Assembly (NCBI RefSeq): GCF_014267345.1
Contig: NZ_JACMYD010000005.1
Coordinates: 62,001-126,000, forward strand
From: Corynebacterium sp. zg-331
Lineage (GTDB): Bacteria > Actinomycetota > Actinomycetes > Mycobacteriales > Mycobacteriaceae
DNA length: 64,000 nucleotides
Reading direction: 5' to 3'
Translations under genes and position numbers: made by a program
The notes under the pieces: generated by a model
What the model was told of the DNA's origin: nothing
Database searches by the model: none
Seen by the model: only the letters and a program-made list of their open reading frames with translations
In this document: piece after piece, positions 50,063 through 60,341 of the stretch
How positions within the stretch are numbered: the first letter of the stretch is position 1
How the letters are laid out: the number at the start of each line of letters is the position of its first letter

Positions 50063-53000
50063 CGTTTCTCCTTCGAATCCACCACGCCGGACGCCCACGG
50101 CGCCCGCGCCACCACAAGGTCTGCGACCGCCGGAGCATGCTGGACATCGAGACAGGTGAAATGATCACCATCGACGTCCACGACATCCATCCCGCCCTGG
50201 CACTGATCGGCCCAAAACGCCGTCATATCGTCGCCGAGGTCTGGCAGGAAGGACAGCGGATCCCGCTGCCGCAGGAACGTCACCGGCACGGTCACCAGCG
50301 GTTCGGACCACGCTGCCACCGCCGCGAGGCTGTGGACATACACCTCCCGCAAGGCGTTGAGGGCTTCCCTGGACCACGGCCGCCCTGCCTCGGTGCGGAG
50401 GAACCTGTCGAGCCGCGCACCGGATGTCTGCGGCACACGGGCTATCTGCGTGCGCAGGTCATCATCGGCGTACCGGTAAACAACCTCAGCAGTAATGTCC
50501 TCGTGGCCGTCTTTCCGGGCCGCCCGCAGCGCGAGGCCGAGGCTTTCCTCATCGAGGTCAATGCCCATGTCCTGCGGCCTGCACCCCATGAGTCGGGCAA
50601 AGGAAAAGTCCAGGAGGATCTCGTCGCGCACGGTGAAAGGGATCCGGTAGGAGCTCATGACCGTCGCGGTGGCCGCCACCCCGCACGCGGCGAGGCGGTC
50701 GGCGATCCCGGCGGCGAGAAGCCCGCCCATGCAGTACCCAACGACGTGCACGCGCCGCGCCTGCGTCTCCAAGACGCTCACAGCGTACCGCTCGGCGAGA
50801 TCGTGGAATAGCTCCTCCGGCGGGGTCGTGAGGTAGTTATCCCCGGCGGAGCGTTCGATGCCCAACACTGGTTTCACGCCGCGCTCTGCAAGCTCCCGGA
50901 GGAGTGCCGCATACGGTCCGATGCCACCGGAGCCGTCGTGAACCACAACCGTAAGATCGGTGCTACCGGCCCGCCCAAGCAGCCAGGTGAGGCGAGGGCC
51001 GGAATGCGGAGAGGACGACTCCGTCACCTCGATAGTCGGCATCCGGTCGTCGGGTGGGGTGAGACCGAGCACGCGACGGCAGCCGTCGATCGTCGGGTAG
51101 GCGACAATGGCGCGCAGCGTCTCGTCCCAGCTCGGCAAGTCCTCCCTACCGATGGCCCGACGCATCTGGCCGATGCACCGCGCAAGCAACAAGCTGTCGC
51201 CCCCGAGGGCGTGAAAGTCGGCGTCCCCGGGCAACGGCTCGGACGGGTCAAGATTAAGAACCTCCCGCCAAGCGTCGGCCACCGGATCCGCTGCTGGGGG
51301 AACGGTTCTGGGGCGGGTGGACGGACGCGCCTCCACCAGGCGAGCAACGGCGGCGCGATCCCGCTTTCCGTTCGCGGTCAACGGCAACGCGGTCACCACC
51401 CCGATCCGCCGAGGCCGCATCTGCGCGGGCAACAGCTCAGCGACGGCGGCCCGCACACGCGCGGCGTCGAAATCCTCCCCGGATGTCGCCTCGGGTTTTC
51501 TCACGATGAAGACGTGCTGTGCCCCAAGTTCTAGCACCGACCCCGGCTCCGGGAGCACCACGACGGACTCCATCGGCGAGGCCTCGATCGCCTCCCGCCA
51601 CTGTTCTAAAGTGAAAAATGGCGAGCCGGTACCCAGGCGGGCATCCGTCGTGTCACCGAGCCCCTCCTTGAACTCCATCGACGCCATGAGCGGCGCGTTC
51701 GTCGCCGTGGAGTCAATGACCACGAGCAGCCCACCCGGTGCGAGCATCCGCTCAACCCGTCTGAGCGCATCGTCGATGTTCCGGGCGTTGTGCAACACGT
51801 TCGCGCACAACACCACGTCTACTGACCCCGGCTGTATGCCTTGCTCCTCAGGTGCGATGTTGATATCAAACAACGCGGTGCACACCTGCGGCCACTCTCG
51901 CTCCGCAGCGTCGGTGAAATACCGGGATACGTCCGTAAATAAGTAATCCACCCCGGCCTCCGGCAATTCCGCGATGACGTCGGCGGTCGTCCCGCCGACC
52001 CCCGCGCCGATCTCCAGAACCCGGCACCGTCGCCCGGCACCGATGAGGGTTCGCGCATGATGCCCGACCGCCGCTGCGCACACGCCATTGAGGTACGAGG
52101 CCAGCAGATTCTCCCCGTAGGAGGCGCGGGCAACGCCCATGTCCCCGGAGGGAAAGAGAAGGGAGAGCGGATCGACGCTACCGCTTAGCAATCCCGGCAA
52201 CGCTTCCAGGCTGGATCGCAGGTAGTCCAGCTGACGGCGGCCGTAGCCCAGCCGTTCGTCGAGAAGATAGATCTCCGCCCAACGGGCATCGGCAGCGCCA
52301 CTCCCGGCATCCACCACGGACACCCGCCCCTCAGAGCACCGCAGCCGGCCCGCGAGTTCCAACTGGTCAATCCATCGGTTCATGAGTGCAGCGCGCGCCC
52401 GGGCACCCGTGCCCGCAACGATCTCGTCCCGGGTCGCGCTCTCGTCCGGGGAAGCCGAGGTCACGCGCGCGATCTGCGCGGTCATAGCGTCCAGGGCAGC
52501 GGCAGTCACAAGGTCGTGGATCCGGCGGAAATCACGGCACTGACCGTCATCAGGCTCCTGTGCCCGGGCCATGATCGCGGCCCTCAGCGCCCGATCCATA
52601 TCCACGGTGGCCTCGGGCACAACGACGGCAACGAGTTCCCGTCGATCTCCTTCCGCCGTCACCACGGCGAGGGCATCGGCAACCCCATCGACCGCTCGCA
52701 GCCCGGCCTCGACCTCGCCGAGTTCGACGCGGTACCCATGGATCTTCGCCTGCTCATCATCGACCCGACCGCAGAACTCGATCTCGCCGTTTGGCAGGTA
52801 CCGGCCGACATCACCGGTGCGATAGCACCTCTCCCCGGTAGCGAGGTGGCGGCCAAACGCGACCGCCGTGCGCTCCGGATCGCCAAGATAACCCTCGACC
52901 ACCCCATCACCGGCGATGACGATCTCACCGCGCTGACCGACGGCCGCGCGCCCACCGTCCCGGTCAAGCACCCACACGGCCTGGTGGCCGAGCGCGCGAC

Positions 53001-56000
53001 CGTAGGGCACCGAACGATGGACCGCGTCATCCTCGGGGACGCAGCGATGGACGATCGACCAGATGGAGCCCTCGGTTGCACCGCCCAGAGCATCGACGAC
53101 GACCTCCGGGACGAGGGCGCGCACGCGGGCGGGCTGGTTGATCGGCACCCGGTCGCCAGAAACAAGGACCGTGCGCAGTGACGGCAGCGCCTCACCGACG
53201 TCATCGAGGTGATCGAGCAGGATCGTGAGCTGCGCAGGCACGGAGTTCCACAGCGTGACGCCGTGCCGATGGATGTCCCGCGTCCACGTCTCCGGGTCCG
53301 GCACCGCCCCACACGAGGGCACTACCACGGCACCGCCGGCCCCAAGCACGCCGAAGACATTGAATATCGCGAGGTCGAACGAGGGACGGGAAACCGCGAG
53401 CACGCGATCCGCGGGCACAAGCTCCAGGCGCTTCGCCATCTCGTCGAGCGTCGTGCACACCTGCCGATGGGTCACGCACACCCCTTTCGGCGTACCAGTC
53501 GAGCCGGAGGTAAAAATGACGTACGCCAGATCGTCCGCCGACGGCGGATCGGCGAGCGCCTGGCACACCGCTTCTCGCCACGCTACGTCCTCTCCTCCCG
53601 ACCGCATGGGAGCGCAGGCCGCCCGTAGCGTGGCGCCATCGACAACCGGCACTTCTTCCGCGTACGCCTGCCGCACCGCGTCCAGCGCGGCCCGATGGCG
53701 GGACTCCGGCCACTCCAGATCGAGCGGCACGAAGGCACGCCCCGTGAGCAGCGCGGCGAACTGCGCCGCGATCTGTCCCTCCCCGGGAGGTAGGAGGACC
53801 GCTACCGGAGCACAACCCCCGGGAAGCACCCCGGCGATCCGCACCGCGGCCTCGCACAGCTCGGCCCGAGACACCGTGCGATCCCCCTGAATGACCGCCG
53901 GAGCCGCCGGAGCATCGAGCGCCGCGCGCAGGAACCGGCCGTGGAGTAGTCGCCCGTCTGTCGACCGGATCCGCACCACCGGCTCCGGTGCACGAGTCGC
54001 GGGAACAGCCACGATTCCCACGGCGAGCTGATCGAGGATGCCTCGTACCTCGGCGAAGAGGGCGTCCAGCACCGCCGGGTGGAAACCACCGTCGCGGGAG
54101 TCCCAGTCCATCGTGACCCCCTCCCCGTCCGGGGACAGCTGCACATCCAGGAGCACCTGCGGGGTCTTGCTGATCGCCATGCCGGGCACAGCCCGGAGCA
54201 GTCGCGGGGGTTCAACGGCCGTCACCCCCACGGTCGAGGTGAATACCACCGGGATGCGGCCGCGCTCCTCGCCACCGGTGCGGCGCAGGTCACGCACGAC
54301 CTGCACGCCCGAGTAGGTCGGATGATCGAGGGCGTCAAAGAGCCGACGCTGGAGGACCTGCGCCGTCAGCCCGAGGTCTCGGCCCAGCGGGAGATCGAGA
54401 ACGACGGTCGAGGTAAAGTCACCGACGATCCGCCCGATGTCCGCAGCGGACGGGTCGTTTTCGCCAACAGGCGCGCGATCCACCGTCGTGAGGGTGATCA
54501 AGGCGGAGACAAGATCGCGCTCTGCGCCCGCGTCCTCCCCTTCCACCCGGTGATGCTCGTACCCGCCGAGCTCGATGTCCGCATGCCGCCGCGCAGCCGT
54601 AGCGAACGCCGCGAGCACCAGCCCGGAGGGCGTGACGGTCAATCGGGCGGCCGTCTCGCACAGGCCACGCCAGGCGTCCACGTTCAGGTGGTGGCTGCGG
54701 CGCGTCGTGCCACCGAGCCCCATCGCGTCTGGGTCCGGGGAGAACATCAGCGCTGGCGGCAGGGCGTCCAACCGATCCCGCCACCAGCGGGTGTCCCGGT
54801 CTCGCGCCGCGCGCCCCTCCGGTGTCGCCGCATGCACAGCGCGGGCCTCCAAACACTGCCGGAAGGTCGCCGCCGGGGCATTGAGGGATTCCCGGGGATG
54901 CCGCAGGCAATAATCGAGGTCTCGGACAAGGGAGCGAATGCCCACGTAGTCGGTGACGATGAGATCCACCGACAGATGCAGCACCGGGTCACCGGCTCCG
55001 ATGGTGAGCGCAAGCTCGACCATCGGAGCCTCGCCGACAGAAAAATTCCGTTCCTGGAGATCAGCGCGGACGATGGCCCGCGCGGTCTCCGGGTCCGATT
55101 CCCCTGCAGTGACATCGATCACGCGCACATGAGCCCCGACGGTGCGATCGATGCGCTGACGACCCTCGCGATCGACGAGCACCCGCAGCATCTCGTGGGC
55201 GCCAACAACCCGTCGCCAGGCTCGACGCACCGCTTCGACCGGATCCGCCGCCGAGGCCGCGTCCATTTTGTCAAGAGGCAACACAAACTCGCTGTACCCC
55301 TGGCAGGCGACCCCGCCGTCGTCGTAGGCTGTCGTGCGGCCCATGAGGTAGCTGGCCTGCACGTCGGTGAGGTCGAACCAATCCTCCGTAGATTCCGCCT
55401 GCGCATCCGTCGCGCCAACCACCGCGTCCCGAAAGTCGCCGAAGTCGGGAGTCGTCAGGAGCATGCGGAGTTCGGCGTCGATCCCGCGCGCTCGCAAGGC
55501 GCTGATGCAGCGCGTGGCGGTAAGCGAATCACCCCCGGAGCGAAAGAAATTCGTGTCATCCGTGATCTGATCAAGGCCCAGAACGTCCGCCCAGACCTCG
55601 GCGAGTGTGGAGTCGCATGCCCGCCGCGCGTTTTCCCGGCCTTCGTCCCCGGCCGGGAGCCTGGTGAGCTCCGCGACGGTCCTCCGGATCACCCGGTGCG
55701 CGATCTCGGCGGGCATGACCTCGACGAGGTAATCGGCGGTGAGGTGCAGGCCATCGCGGTCATCGGCAACCTGGAGATCAAGGACGACCTGCGGCGTCGT
55801 CGAAGAGGCCGCGACTTGAGTGCCGAAGCTGCGCTCGCGCAATGACCGCAACGCACCGGGGGTCACCGCCGAGAGACCAAGACCACACGTGAATACGACC
55901 GGGAAGAGCCCAGCCGCGGGGTCGCCGCTGGTCTGCACGGCGCGGGCGGCGAGACGTAGGGCATCCTGGGCCGGGTCGTCCGCCCCGGCCAGCGCGGCCT

Positions 56001-59000
56001 GCCCCGAGCGTTCCGCGATCGCGCGATCCTCCGCGCGCAGACCGTGCACGCCGATGAGACTGAGACTGGTGAAGTCCCCGAGCACTCGCTCTATGCCCGG
56101 CGCGGAGAGGTCGCGATCAAAGCGGGTGAGATTGATGGTGAGACCGTCCTCGCCGGTCTCCGCGGCGAGGACGCGACCAAACGCGGCGAGAACCCCAGCC
56201 GCCGGGGTGACGCGGCGGGTAGCAAAGCCCTCTCGGATGCGCTCCCACGTCGCAGCGTCGATGTCCGCGCTAACCCGGGCCATCGATGTATCTGTGAGTC
56301 CGATGAGCGTCTGGCGATCGGGGACAAACGGTGCCGGAGGGAGCTTCGCCAACACGGAATCCAAGCGTCCGGCCAGGTCGTCGGGGGTAAGCATCCGCCC
56401 CTGCCACGGCACGGGGGCCACAGGATCGGTAAGCCATGGCCGGTTAACAAGGTACGCGGCGATGCCGGTGGTGGTGTTCTCGCCCACCGCAGACCCAGCG
56501 TAGGAATCCGAAATCTCGTCCATGAGCAGCATCATTGACGCGCCATCGAGCAGGAGGTTGTTCATCGACACCGCAACGGTCGCCCCGTCCACTCCGGTGG
56601 ACACGCGCACGGCGAGCGGTCCCTCCACGCGTGGATCGGGCATGCGATCGCGCAGCTCCGCAGCGGCGTCCCCGGTCACGGCCCACACGCCTGCGAATCG
56701 TTCTCCTGCGGTCCGGGCATCCATGACTCTGGCAACAGGTACCCCCTTCAGCCCATCGGCCACAATTGTGCGAAGAACTGGGTGACGGCGAACGACCGTG
56801 CGCACAGCCGACTCCAGACGTGTGGTGTCCACGACGGGTGCGTGGAAGATGAATAAGCAGCGGGCGGGTGCACCCCCGAGGAGCTGTCCGTCTTCTTGTC
56901 CGGCAAGATAGGCCTGCTGAACTCGGGTGAGCGGGTGCGTACCAACGGCGGGGTCCGCGACGGCATCTGCACCGACCACCCGGCGGCGCAACTCACCGAA
57001 AGTCGGATTGTTGAAGACGTCCACGGCGCGCAGGCCGGTCACCCCTGCCTCCCGCAGGTCCGCGAGCACTCGCGTCGCGGTGAGGGAGTCCCCGCCAGCG
57101 GCGAAAAAGTCCATCTCGTCGGGGATGTTGCCGCCGTTATCCGGAAGCCCGGGCAGGTGCCTGCGCCAGCTCGCCGCAAGCACCTCGGCGAGATCAGACC
57201 CATCATCCGCTGCGGGTGCCACGATCGCAGGAGTCATGCTCATCCCGGTGTCCGCGGCCACCGCTCTCAGGACGACGCTGTGCCCATCCTCCGCTTCGAG
57301 GTAGCGGACGCGCAGGCCGGCCTCCGACAGCAGCGACGACCACCCGGCGGCAGAGGACAGCCCTACCCGATCAAGCACCGCCGGATTCACCAGCGCCGCA
57401 GAGATAAGCGTCGCCGCAGTCGGCCGTTCGGCCTCGATGACGTGAACCTCCGCCCCCGGCGCCAACGGCACCTCCGCCAGCCCAGCGCGCAGGCGCGGAT
57501 CCCGGTGCAAGGTGCCGCAGGCCACGACAATATCCGCCGGGGCGGGCACATCGACGACATCGGCGACGCAGGTCCGTCCGTCGACCGCCGCGATGTCTGC
57601 GACGAGCTCGTCCGGTCCCACAACAATCCAGCTGTCTGCCTCGCGCCCCTGGACGGATTCGCCGAGCGCGACCCCGTATCCGAGTTCCACGACAACCACC
57701 CGATCCCCACGCCCGGCGCGGCGAAGCATACTCTCGTCCAGGACATCCAGCGCCCGCGCGACCGTCGGCTCCGCCGCCGCGAGAGCCCGTGGTGATAGCA
57801 CCGGGTGATCGAGGATCCTGAAACGCCGCGCGCGAGCCCGGACGATATCCACGAGCAGGTGTACCTCCTGAGCGGACCAGGCGACGGGGGCGTCGGCTAG
57901 CCCGGTCGCCTCCGGTCCCTCGGCGACAAACTTCCGCCACGCCGCGACGACGGGCACAGCCCACGGCACAAGATCGGCGTCAGCCGTGCCATTGAGACGC
58001 GCCACCACGCTTCCGAGCAGGGTAGAAACGGTGCCGGTCTCGGTAGGAGAGACAGCACCACCGAGCCGAGCGACCATCTCGCGGAACATCTCGTCCACCG
58101 CGACCGGGTCCAGCACGCCGACGGGCATGTCCCACCGGATCTCCACGGTCGCGTCGTCGATAGTCGCGAGCTGACAGTCGATGAGCACCCCCGGTGTCCG
58201 CGTCAGCTGCCACTCCAGGACCACGTCCCGGGTGGCGGGGGCGAGGGCAGCATCATACCCCACCACTGAAGTGAACACTGCTGGATAACGGCCGGTGCGG
58301 CCGTCGCTTGCGGCGTGCACGCCGTCTCCCGCGATATCCGCAGAGGCGTTCTCGGTGAGCATGGCGGCGAGAGCGTCGCTGGTAGCGGCGGGATCAGCCG
58401 CCGCCGGGCATGCGCACACCCCCAGGCGGGAAAAGGTGCCCAGGACTTCGCGGCCGTCGCCGGTGTCCGGCCGGTGGATCAGGGGAACGACGACGCCCAC
58501 CTCCGCTAAGCCCGACCGCTTCGCGAGGAGAGACCCGAACTCCGAAAGGACCACCGCCGATAGAGCCGCCCCGGTGCGGGCGGCAGCGCGCTGGAGAGTG
58601 GCACGGGGAATGCGCGCCCGGACGCTGCCAAAGGCGGCTAGAGGGGCGTCCATACCGGCGGAAGCGGGATCCTGACCATCAGCGACGGGGAGCACCGGTG
58701 GCTCTGGGGCCGCCGTTGGGAATCCGGCGGCGCCAGCTGCCCTCCCGCCACCGGCGAGGGCGTGGCAGTGCTGGGCAAACATCTTGGCAGACGGATCCAC
58801 CGTCACCACTTCGTCCGGGTTCTGCCCCGACAGCGCAGCGGTGAGAGCACCGACGACGACGGCGAGGCTGCGCCCATCGAGGGCCAGGTAGTCGATGAGC
58901 ACGCCGACCTCGCGCGCCCCCTCCCCGGGGAGAACGAGTTCCAGCGGCACCTTCGGTGCGACAGACGAGAGATACGCGCGAAGATCCGCGAACCGGTCGA

Positions 59001-59067
59001 GGACGGTGACCCACAGGGCGTCGCGGGGGGCGGTGACGCGCTGGGCATCGTCACCGTCACGGATCAC
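50059..59067 (-). CDS. Siderophore NRPS, main fragment: (Cy)-MT-like-PCP-Cy-PCP-Cy-A(MT)-PCP-TE
   Basis: 3002 residues continuing the broken upstream frames. Approximate domains: end of Cy (1-340, motif DYLALDGRS); short methyltransferase-like (380-600, VELGYGVALG); PCP (625-700, GGDSLT); Cy (710-1140, NNLLLDGAS with Asn for the first Asp); PCP (1155-1220, GGDSLT); Cy (1230-1690, DLIVTDYVG); A (1705-2150 and 2530-2580) with VIFTSGSTGTPKGV and GGATEG; inserted C-methyltransferase (2155-2520, LEIGAGVGG); PCP (2590-2665, GGDSLL); TE (2690-3002) with GYCMGG, a Cys nucleophile. FDLAIFN and LWNS in the A domain suit cysteine. It probably builds and releases a polythiazoline siderophore. The annotated GTG is likely not a real start; see the frameshift near 59085. 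Confidence 0.88.
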   Translation of the reverse strand: MIRDGDDAQRVTAPRDALWVTVLDRFADLRAYLSSVAPKVPLELVLPGEGAREVGVLIDYLALDGRSLAVVVGALTAALSGQNPDEVVTVDPSAKMFAQHCHALAGGGRAAGAAGFPTAAPEPPVLPVADGQDPASAGMDAPLAAFGSVRARIPRATLQRAAARTGAALSAVVLSEFGSLLAKRSGLAEVGVVVPLIHRPDTGDGREVLGTFSRLGVCACPAAADPAATSDALAAMLTENASADIAGDGVHAASDGRTGRYPAVFTSVVGYDAALAPATRDVVLEWQLTRTPGVLIDCQLATIDDATVEIRWDMPVGVLDPVAVDEMFREMVARLGGAVSPTETGTVSTLLGSVVARLNGTADADLVPWAVPVVAAWRKFVAEGPEATGLADAPVAWSAQEVHLLVDIVRARARRFRILDHPVLSPRALAAAEPTVARALDVLDESMLRRAGRGDRVVVVELGYGVALGESVQGREADSWIVVGPDELVADIAAVDGRTCVADVVDVPAPADIVVACGTLHRDPRLRAGLAEVPLAPGAEVHVIEAERPTAATLISAALVNPAVLDRVGLSSAAGWSSLLSEAGLRVRYLEAEDGHSVVLRAVAADTGMSMTPAIVAPAADDGSDLAEVLAASWRRHLPGLPDNGGNIPDEMDFFAAGGDSLTATRVLADLREAGVTGLRAVDVFNNPTFGELRRRVVGADAVADPAVGTHPLTRVQQAYLAGQEDGQLLGGAPARCLFIFHAPVVDTTRLESAVRTVVRRHPVLRTIVADGLKGVPVARVMDARTAGERFAGVWAVTGDAAAELRDRMPDPRVEGPLAVRVSTGVDGATVAVSMNNLLLDGASMMLLMDEISDSYAGSAVGENTTTGIAAYLVNRPWLTDPVAPVPWQGRMLTPDDLAGRLDSVLAKLPPAPFVPDRQTLIGLTDTSMARVSADIDAATWERIREGFATRRVTPAAGVLAAFGRVLAAETGEDGLTINLTRFDRDLSAPGIERVLGDFTSLSLIGVHGLRAEDRAIAERSGQAALAGADDPAQDALRLAARAVQTSGDPAAGLFPVVFTCGLGLSAVTPGALRSLRERSFGTQVAASSTTPQVVLDLQVADDRDGLHLTADYLVEVMPAEIAHRVIRRTVAELTRLPAGDEGRENARRACDSTLAEVWADVLGLDQITDDTNFFRSGGDSLTATRCISALRARGIDAELRMLLTTPDFGDFRDAVVGATDAQAESTEDWFDLTDVQASYLMGRTTAYDDGGVACQGYSEFVLPLDKMDAASAADPVEAVRRAWRRVVGAHEMLRVLVDREGRQRIDRTVGAHVRVIDVTAGESDPETARAIVRADLQERNFSVGEAPMVELALTIGAGDPVLHLSVDLIVTDYVGIRSLVRDLDYCLRHPRESLNAPAATFRQCLEARAVHAATPEGRAARDRDTRWWRDRLDALPPALMFSPDPDAMGLGGTTRRSHHLNVDAWRGLCETAARLTVTPSGLVLAAFATAARRHADIELGGYEHHRVEGEDAGAERDLVSALITLTTVDRAPVGENDPSAADIGRIVGDFTSTVVLDLPLGRDLGLTAQVLQRRLFDALDHPTYSGVQVVRDLRRTGGEERGRIPVVFTSTVGVTAVEPPRLLRAVPGMAISKTPQVLLDVQLSPDGEGVTMDWDSRDGGFHPAVLDALFAEVRGILDQLAVGIVAVPATRAPEPVVRIRSTDGRLLHGRFLRAALDAPAAPAVIQGDRTVSRAELCEAAVRIAGVLPGGCAPVAVLLPPGEGQIAAQFAALLTGRAFVPLDLEWPESRHRAALDAVRQAYAEEVPVVDGATLRAACAPMRSGGEDVAWREAVCQALADPPSADDLAYVIFTSGSTGTPKGVCVTHRQVCTTLDEMAKRLELVPADRVLAVSRPSFDLAIFNVFGVLGAGGAVVVPSCGAVPDPETWTRDIHRHGVTLWNSVPAQLTILLDHLDDVGEALPSLRTVLVSGDRVPINQPARVRALVPEVVVDALGGATEGSIWSIVHRCVPEDDAVHRSVPYGRALGHQAVWVLDRDGGRAAVGQRGEIVIAGDGVVEGYLGDPERTAVAFGRHLATGERCYRTGDVGRYLPNGEIEFCGRVDDEQAKIHGYRVELGEVEAGLRAVDGVADALAVVTAEGDRRELVAVVVPEATVDMDRALRAAIMARAQEPDDGQCRDFRRIHDLVTAAALDAMTAQIARVTSASPDESATRDEIVAGTGARARAALMNRWIDQLELAGRLRCSEGRVSVVDAGSGAADARWAEIYLLDERLGYGRRQLDYLRSSLEALPGLLSGSVDPLSLLFPSGDMGVARASYGENLLASYLNGVCAAAVGHHARTLIGAGRRCRVLEIGAGVGGTTADVIAELPEAGVDYLFTDVSRYFTDAAEREWPQVCTALFDINIAPEEQGIQPGSVDVVLCANVLHNARNIDDALRRVERMLAPGGLLVVIDSTATNAPLMASMEFKEGLGDTTDARLGTGSPFFTLEQWREAIEASPMESVVVLPEPGSVLELGAQHVFIVRKPEATSGEDFDAARVRAAVAELLPAQMRPRRIGVVTALPLTANGKRDRAAVARLVEARPSTRPRTVPPAADPVADAWREVLNLDPSEPLPGDADFHALGGDSLLLARCIGQMRRAIGREDLPSWDETLRAIVAYPTIDGCRRVLGLTPPDDRMPTIEVTESSSPHSGPRLTWLLGRAGSTDLTVVVHDGSGGIGPYAALLRELAERGVKPVLGIERSAGDNYLTTPPEELFHDLAERYAVSVLETQARRVHVVGYCMGGLLAAGIADRLAACGVAATATVMSSYRIPFTVRDEILLDFSFARLMGCRPQDMGIDLDEESLGLALRAARKDGHEDITAEVVYRYADDDLRTQIARVPQTSGARLDRFLRTEAGRPWSREALNALREVYVHSLAAVAAWSEPLVTVPVTFLRQRDPLSFLPDLGDDMTAFWADQCQGGMDVVDVDGDHFTCLDVQHAPAVADLVVARAPWASGVVDSKEKR

Positions 59068-60341
59068 CCGCAGCCGGACCAGCGGGTAACGATGCCCTCC
59101 GCTGCGCGCCTGACCTGTGTGGCCGTAAAACCGGCCCCGGGGTCCTCCCCGCTCCTTGCGTCGCGAAGACCGAGGATCACCGAGTACGCGGTGGCTGCGC
59201 GAACCGTGCCCCGAATACCGTCGGTTCCCAGTGCATAGGCCCGCTGGAGTGGGGTGAGGGGGAACCGGGCACCGGCGTCGACGGCCCCGGCGCAGGTGGC
59301 CGGGGCGGCGGAGGCACCCGTTTCGTCAGGCTCGCATCGACCCATCGCATCGACGGCGGCGATGAACCTGTCTAACGTCGGGTTCCCGAACAGGTCTGCG
59401 ACCGTCACCCGATAACCGCGCGCCCGCAGGTGCGCGCACACGGCGGTCGCGCCGACGCTGTCTCCGCCCAGAGCGAAGAAGTTGGCGTCCGGCCCGTGGA
59501 GCTCCATAGCCGCCGCGTCAAGCACAGCAGCCCAGGCCTCCGCCACATCAGCGCCAGTCCCTCCCGGAACCACACCACCCCCAGGTTCCCCATCCAGGAC
59601 CCGCGCGGCCCACGCGCGGTCGATCTTTCCGTTCGCGGTGAGTTGTAGCTCCGACACAACGATCACGTCACGCGGCACCATGAAACCCGGCACACACGCG
59701 GCAAGGCGGTCCCGCACCAGGTCTCCGAACTGCGTCTCGGGCTGTGCGTCCTCCATCTTTTCGGCTACGACGAGCGCACGCAATGCCGTGTTCCCCGAAG
59801 CGGGCAGAACCACAGCCGCCTCGACACCATCGATGGCCCGGAGGTGGTGCTCGATGTCCCCGAGTTCCACCCGGTGTCCACGGATCTTCACCTGATTGTC
59901 TTGCCTGCCAACGAAGAACAGCAGATCATCATCCCCCCAGTAACCGTGGTCACCGGTGCGATACCAGCGGGAGCCGTCGGCGTCGGTGACGAACCTGTCA
60001 GCGGTGAGATCCGCCCGGCCGAGGTACTCCGAGGCTAGGCTCGCTCCCCCAATCCACAACTCCCCCACGGCGCCACTCGGTACCTCACGCCCGTCTGCAT
60101 CCATGACCCGGTACGCCTGGCCCGGGAGGGGACGACCATAGGGCACAGACGGCCACGCCGGATCAAGATCCCCGGGGCCGTCGATAACGTGTTCATTCGA
60201 CCAGATCCCGCTCTCGGTGGCTCCCCCCCATGGCGACGACGCGCGCCCCCACGGCGTGCCCATCCCCCGAAACCGCGCGATCTTCGGTGATAGCGCGGAT
60301 ACGCGCGGGGAGCGTCGGCGATACCCAATCTCCGGAAACAA
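59064..60341 (-). pseudogene. NRPS fragment: end of A1, PCP1, start of Cy2
   Basis: From the GGATES motif (about 60228) this frame carries the rest of the first adenylation domain (YRTGDHGYWG, GHRVELGDIEHHL, LTANGKIDR). A carrier protein with the phosphopantetheine site FFALGGDSVGAT and the start of the second cyclisation domain (FPLTPLQRAYALG) follow, and it breaks off after EGIVTR at about 59085. The heterocyclisation domain then continues one frame over in the large downstream fragment (YPLVRLRV). The first 40 codons of the open frame upstream of GGATES are out of frame and not real. Confidence 0.8.

Noticed and set aside
54079..55845. 588-residue plus-strand open frame
   Set aside because: Shadow of the NRPS on the other strand; Arg/Pro/Gly-rich with no domain or ribosome-binding site.
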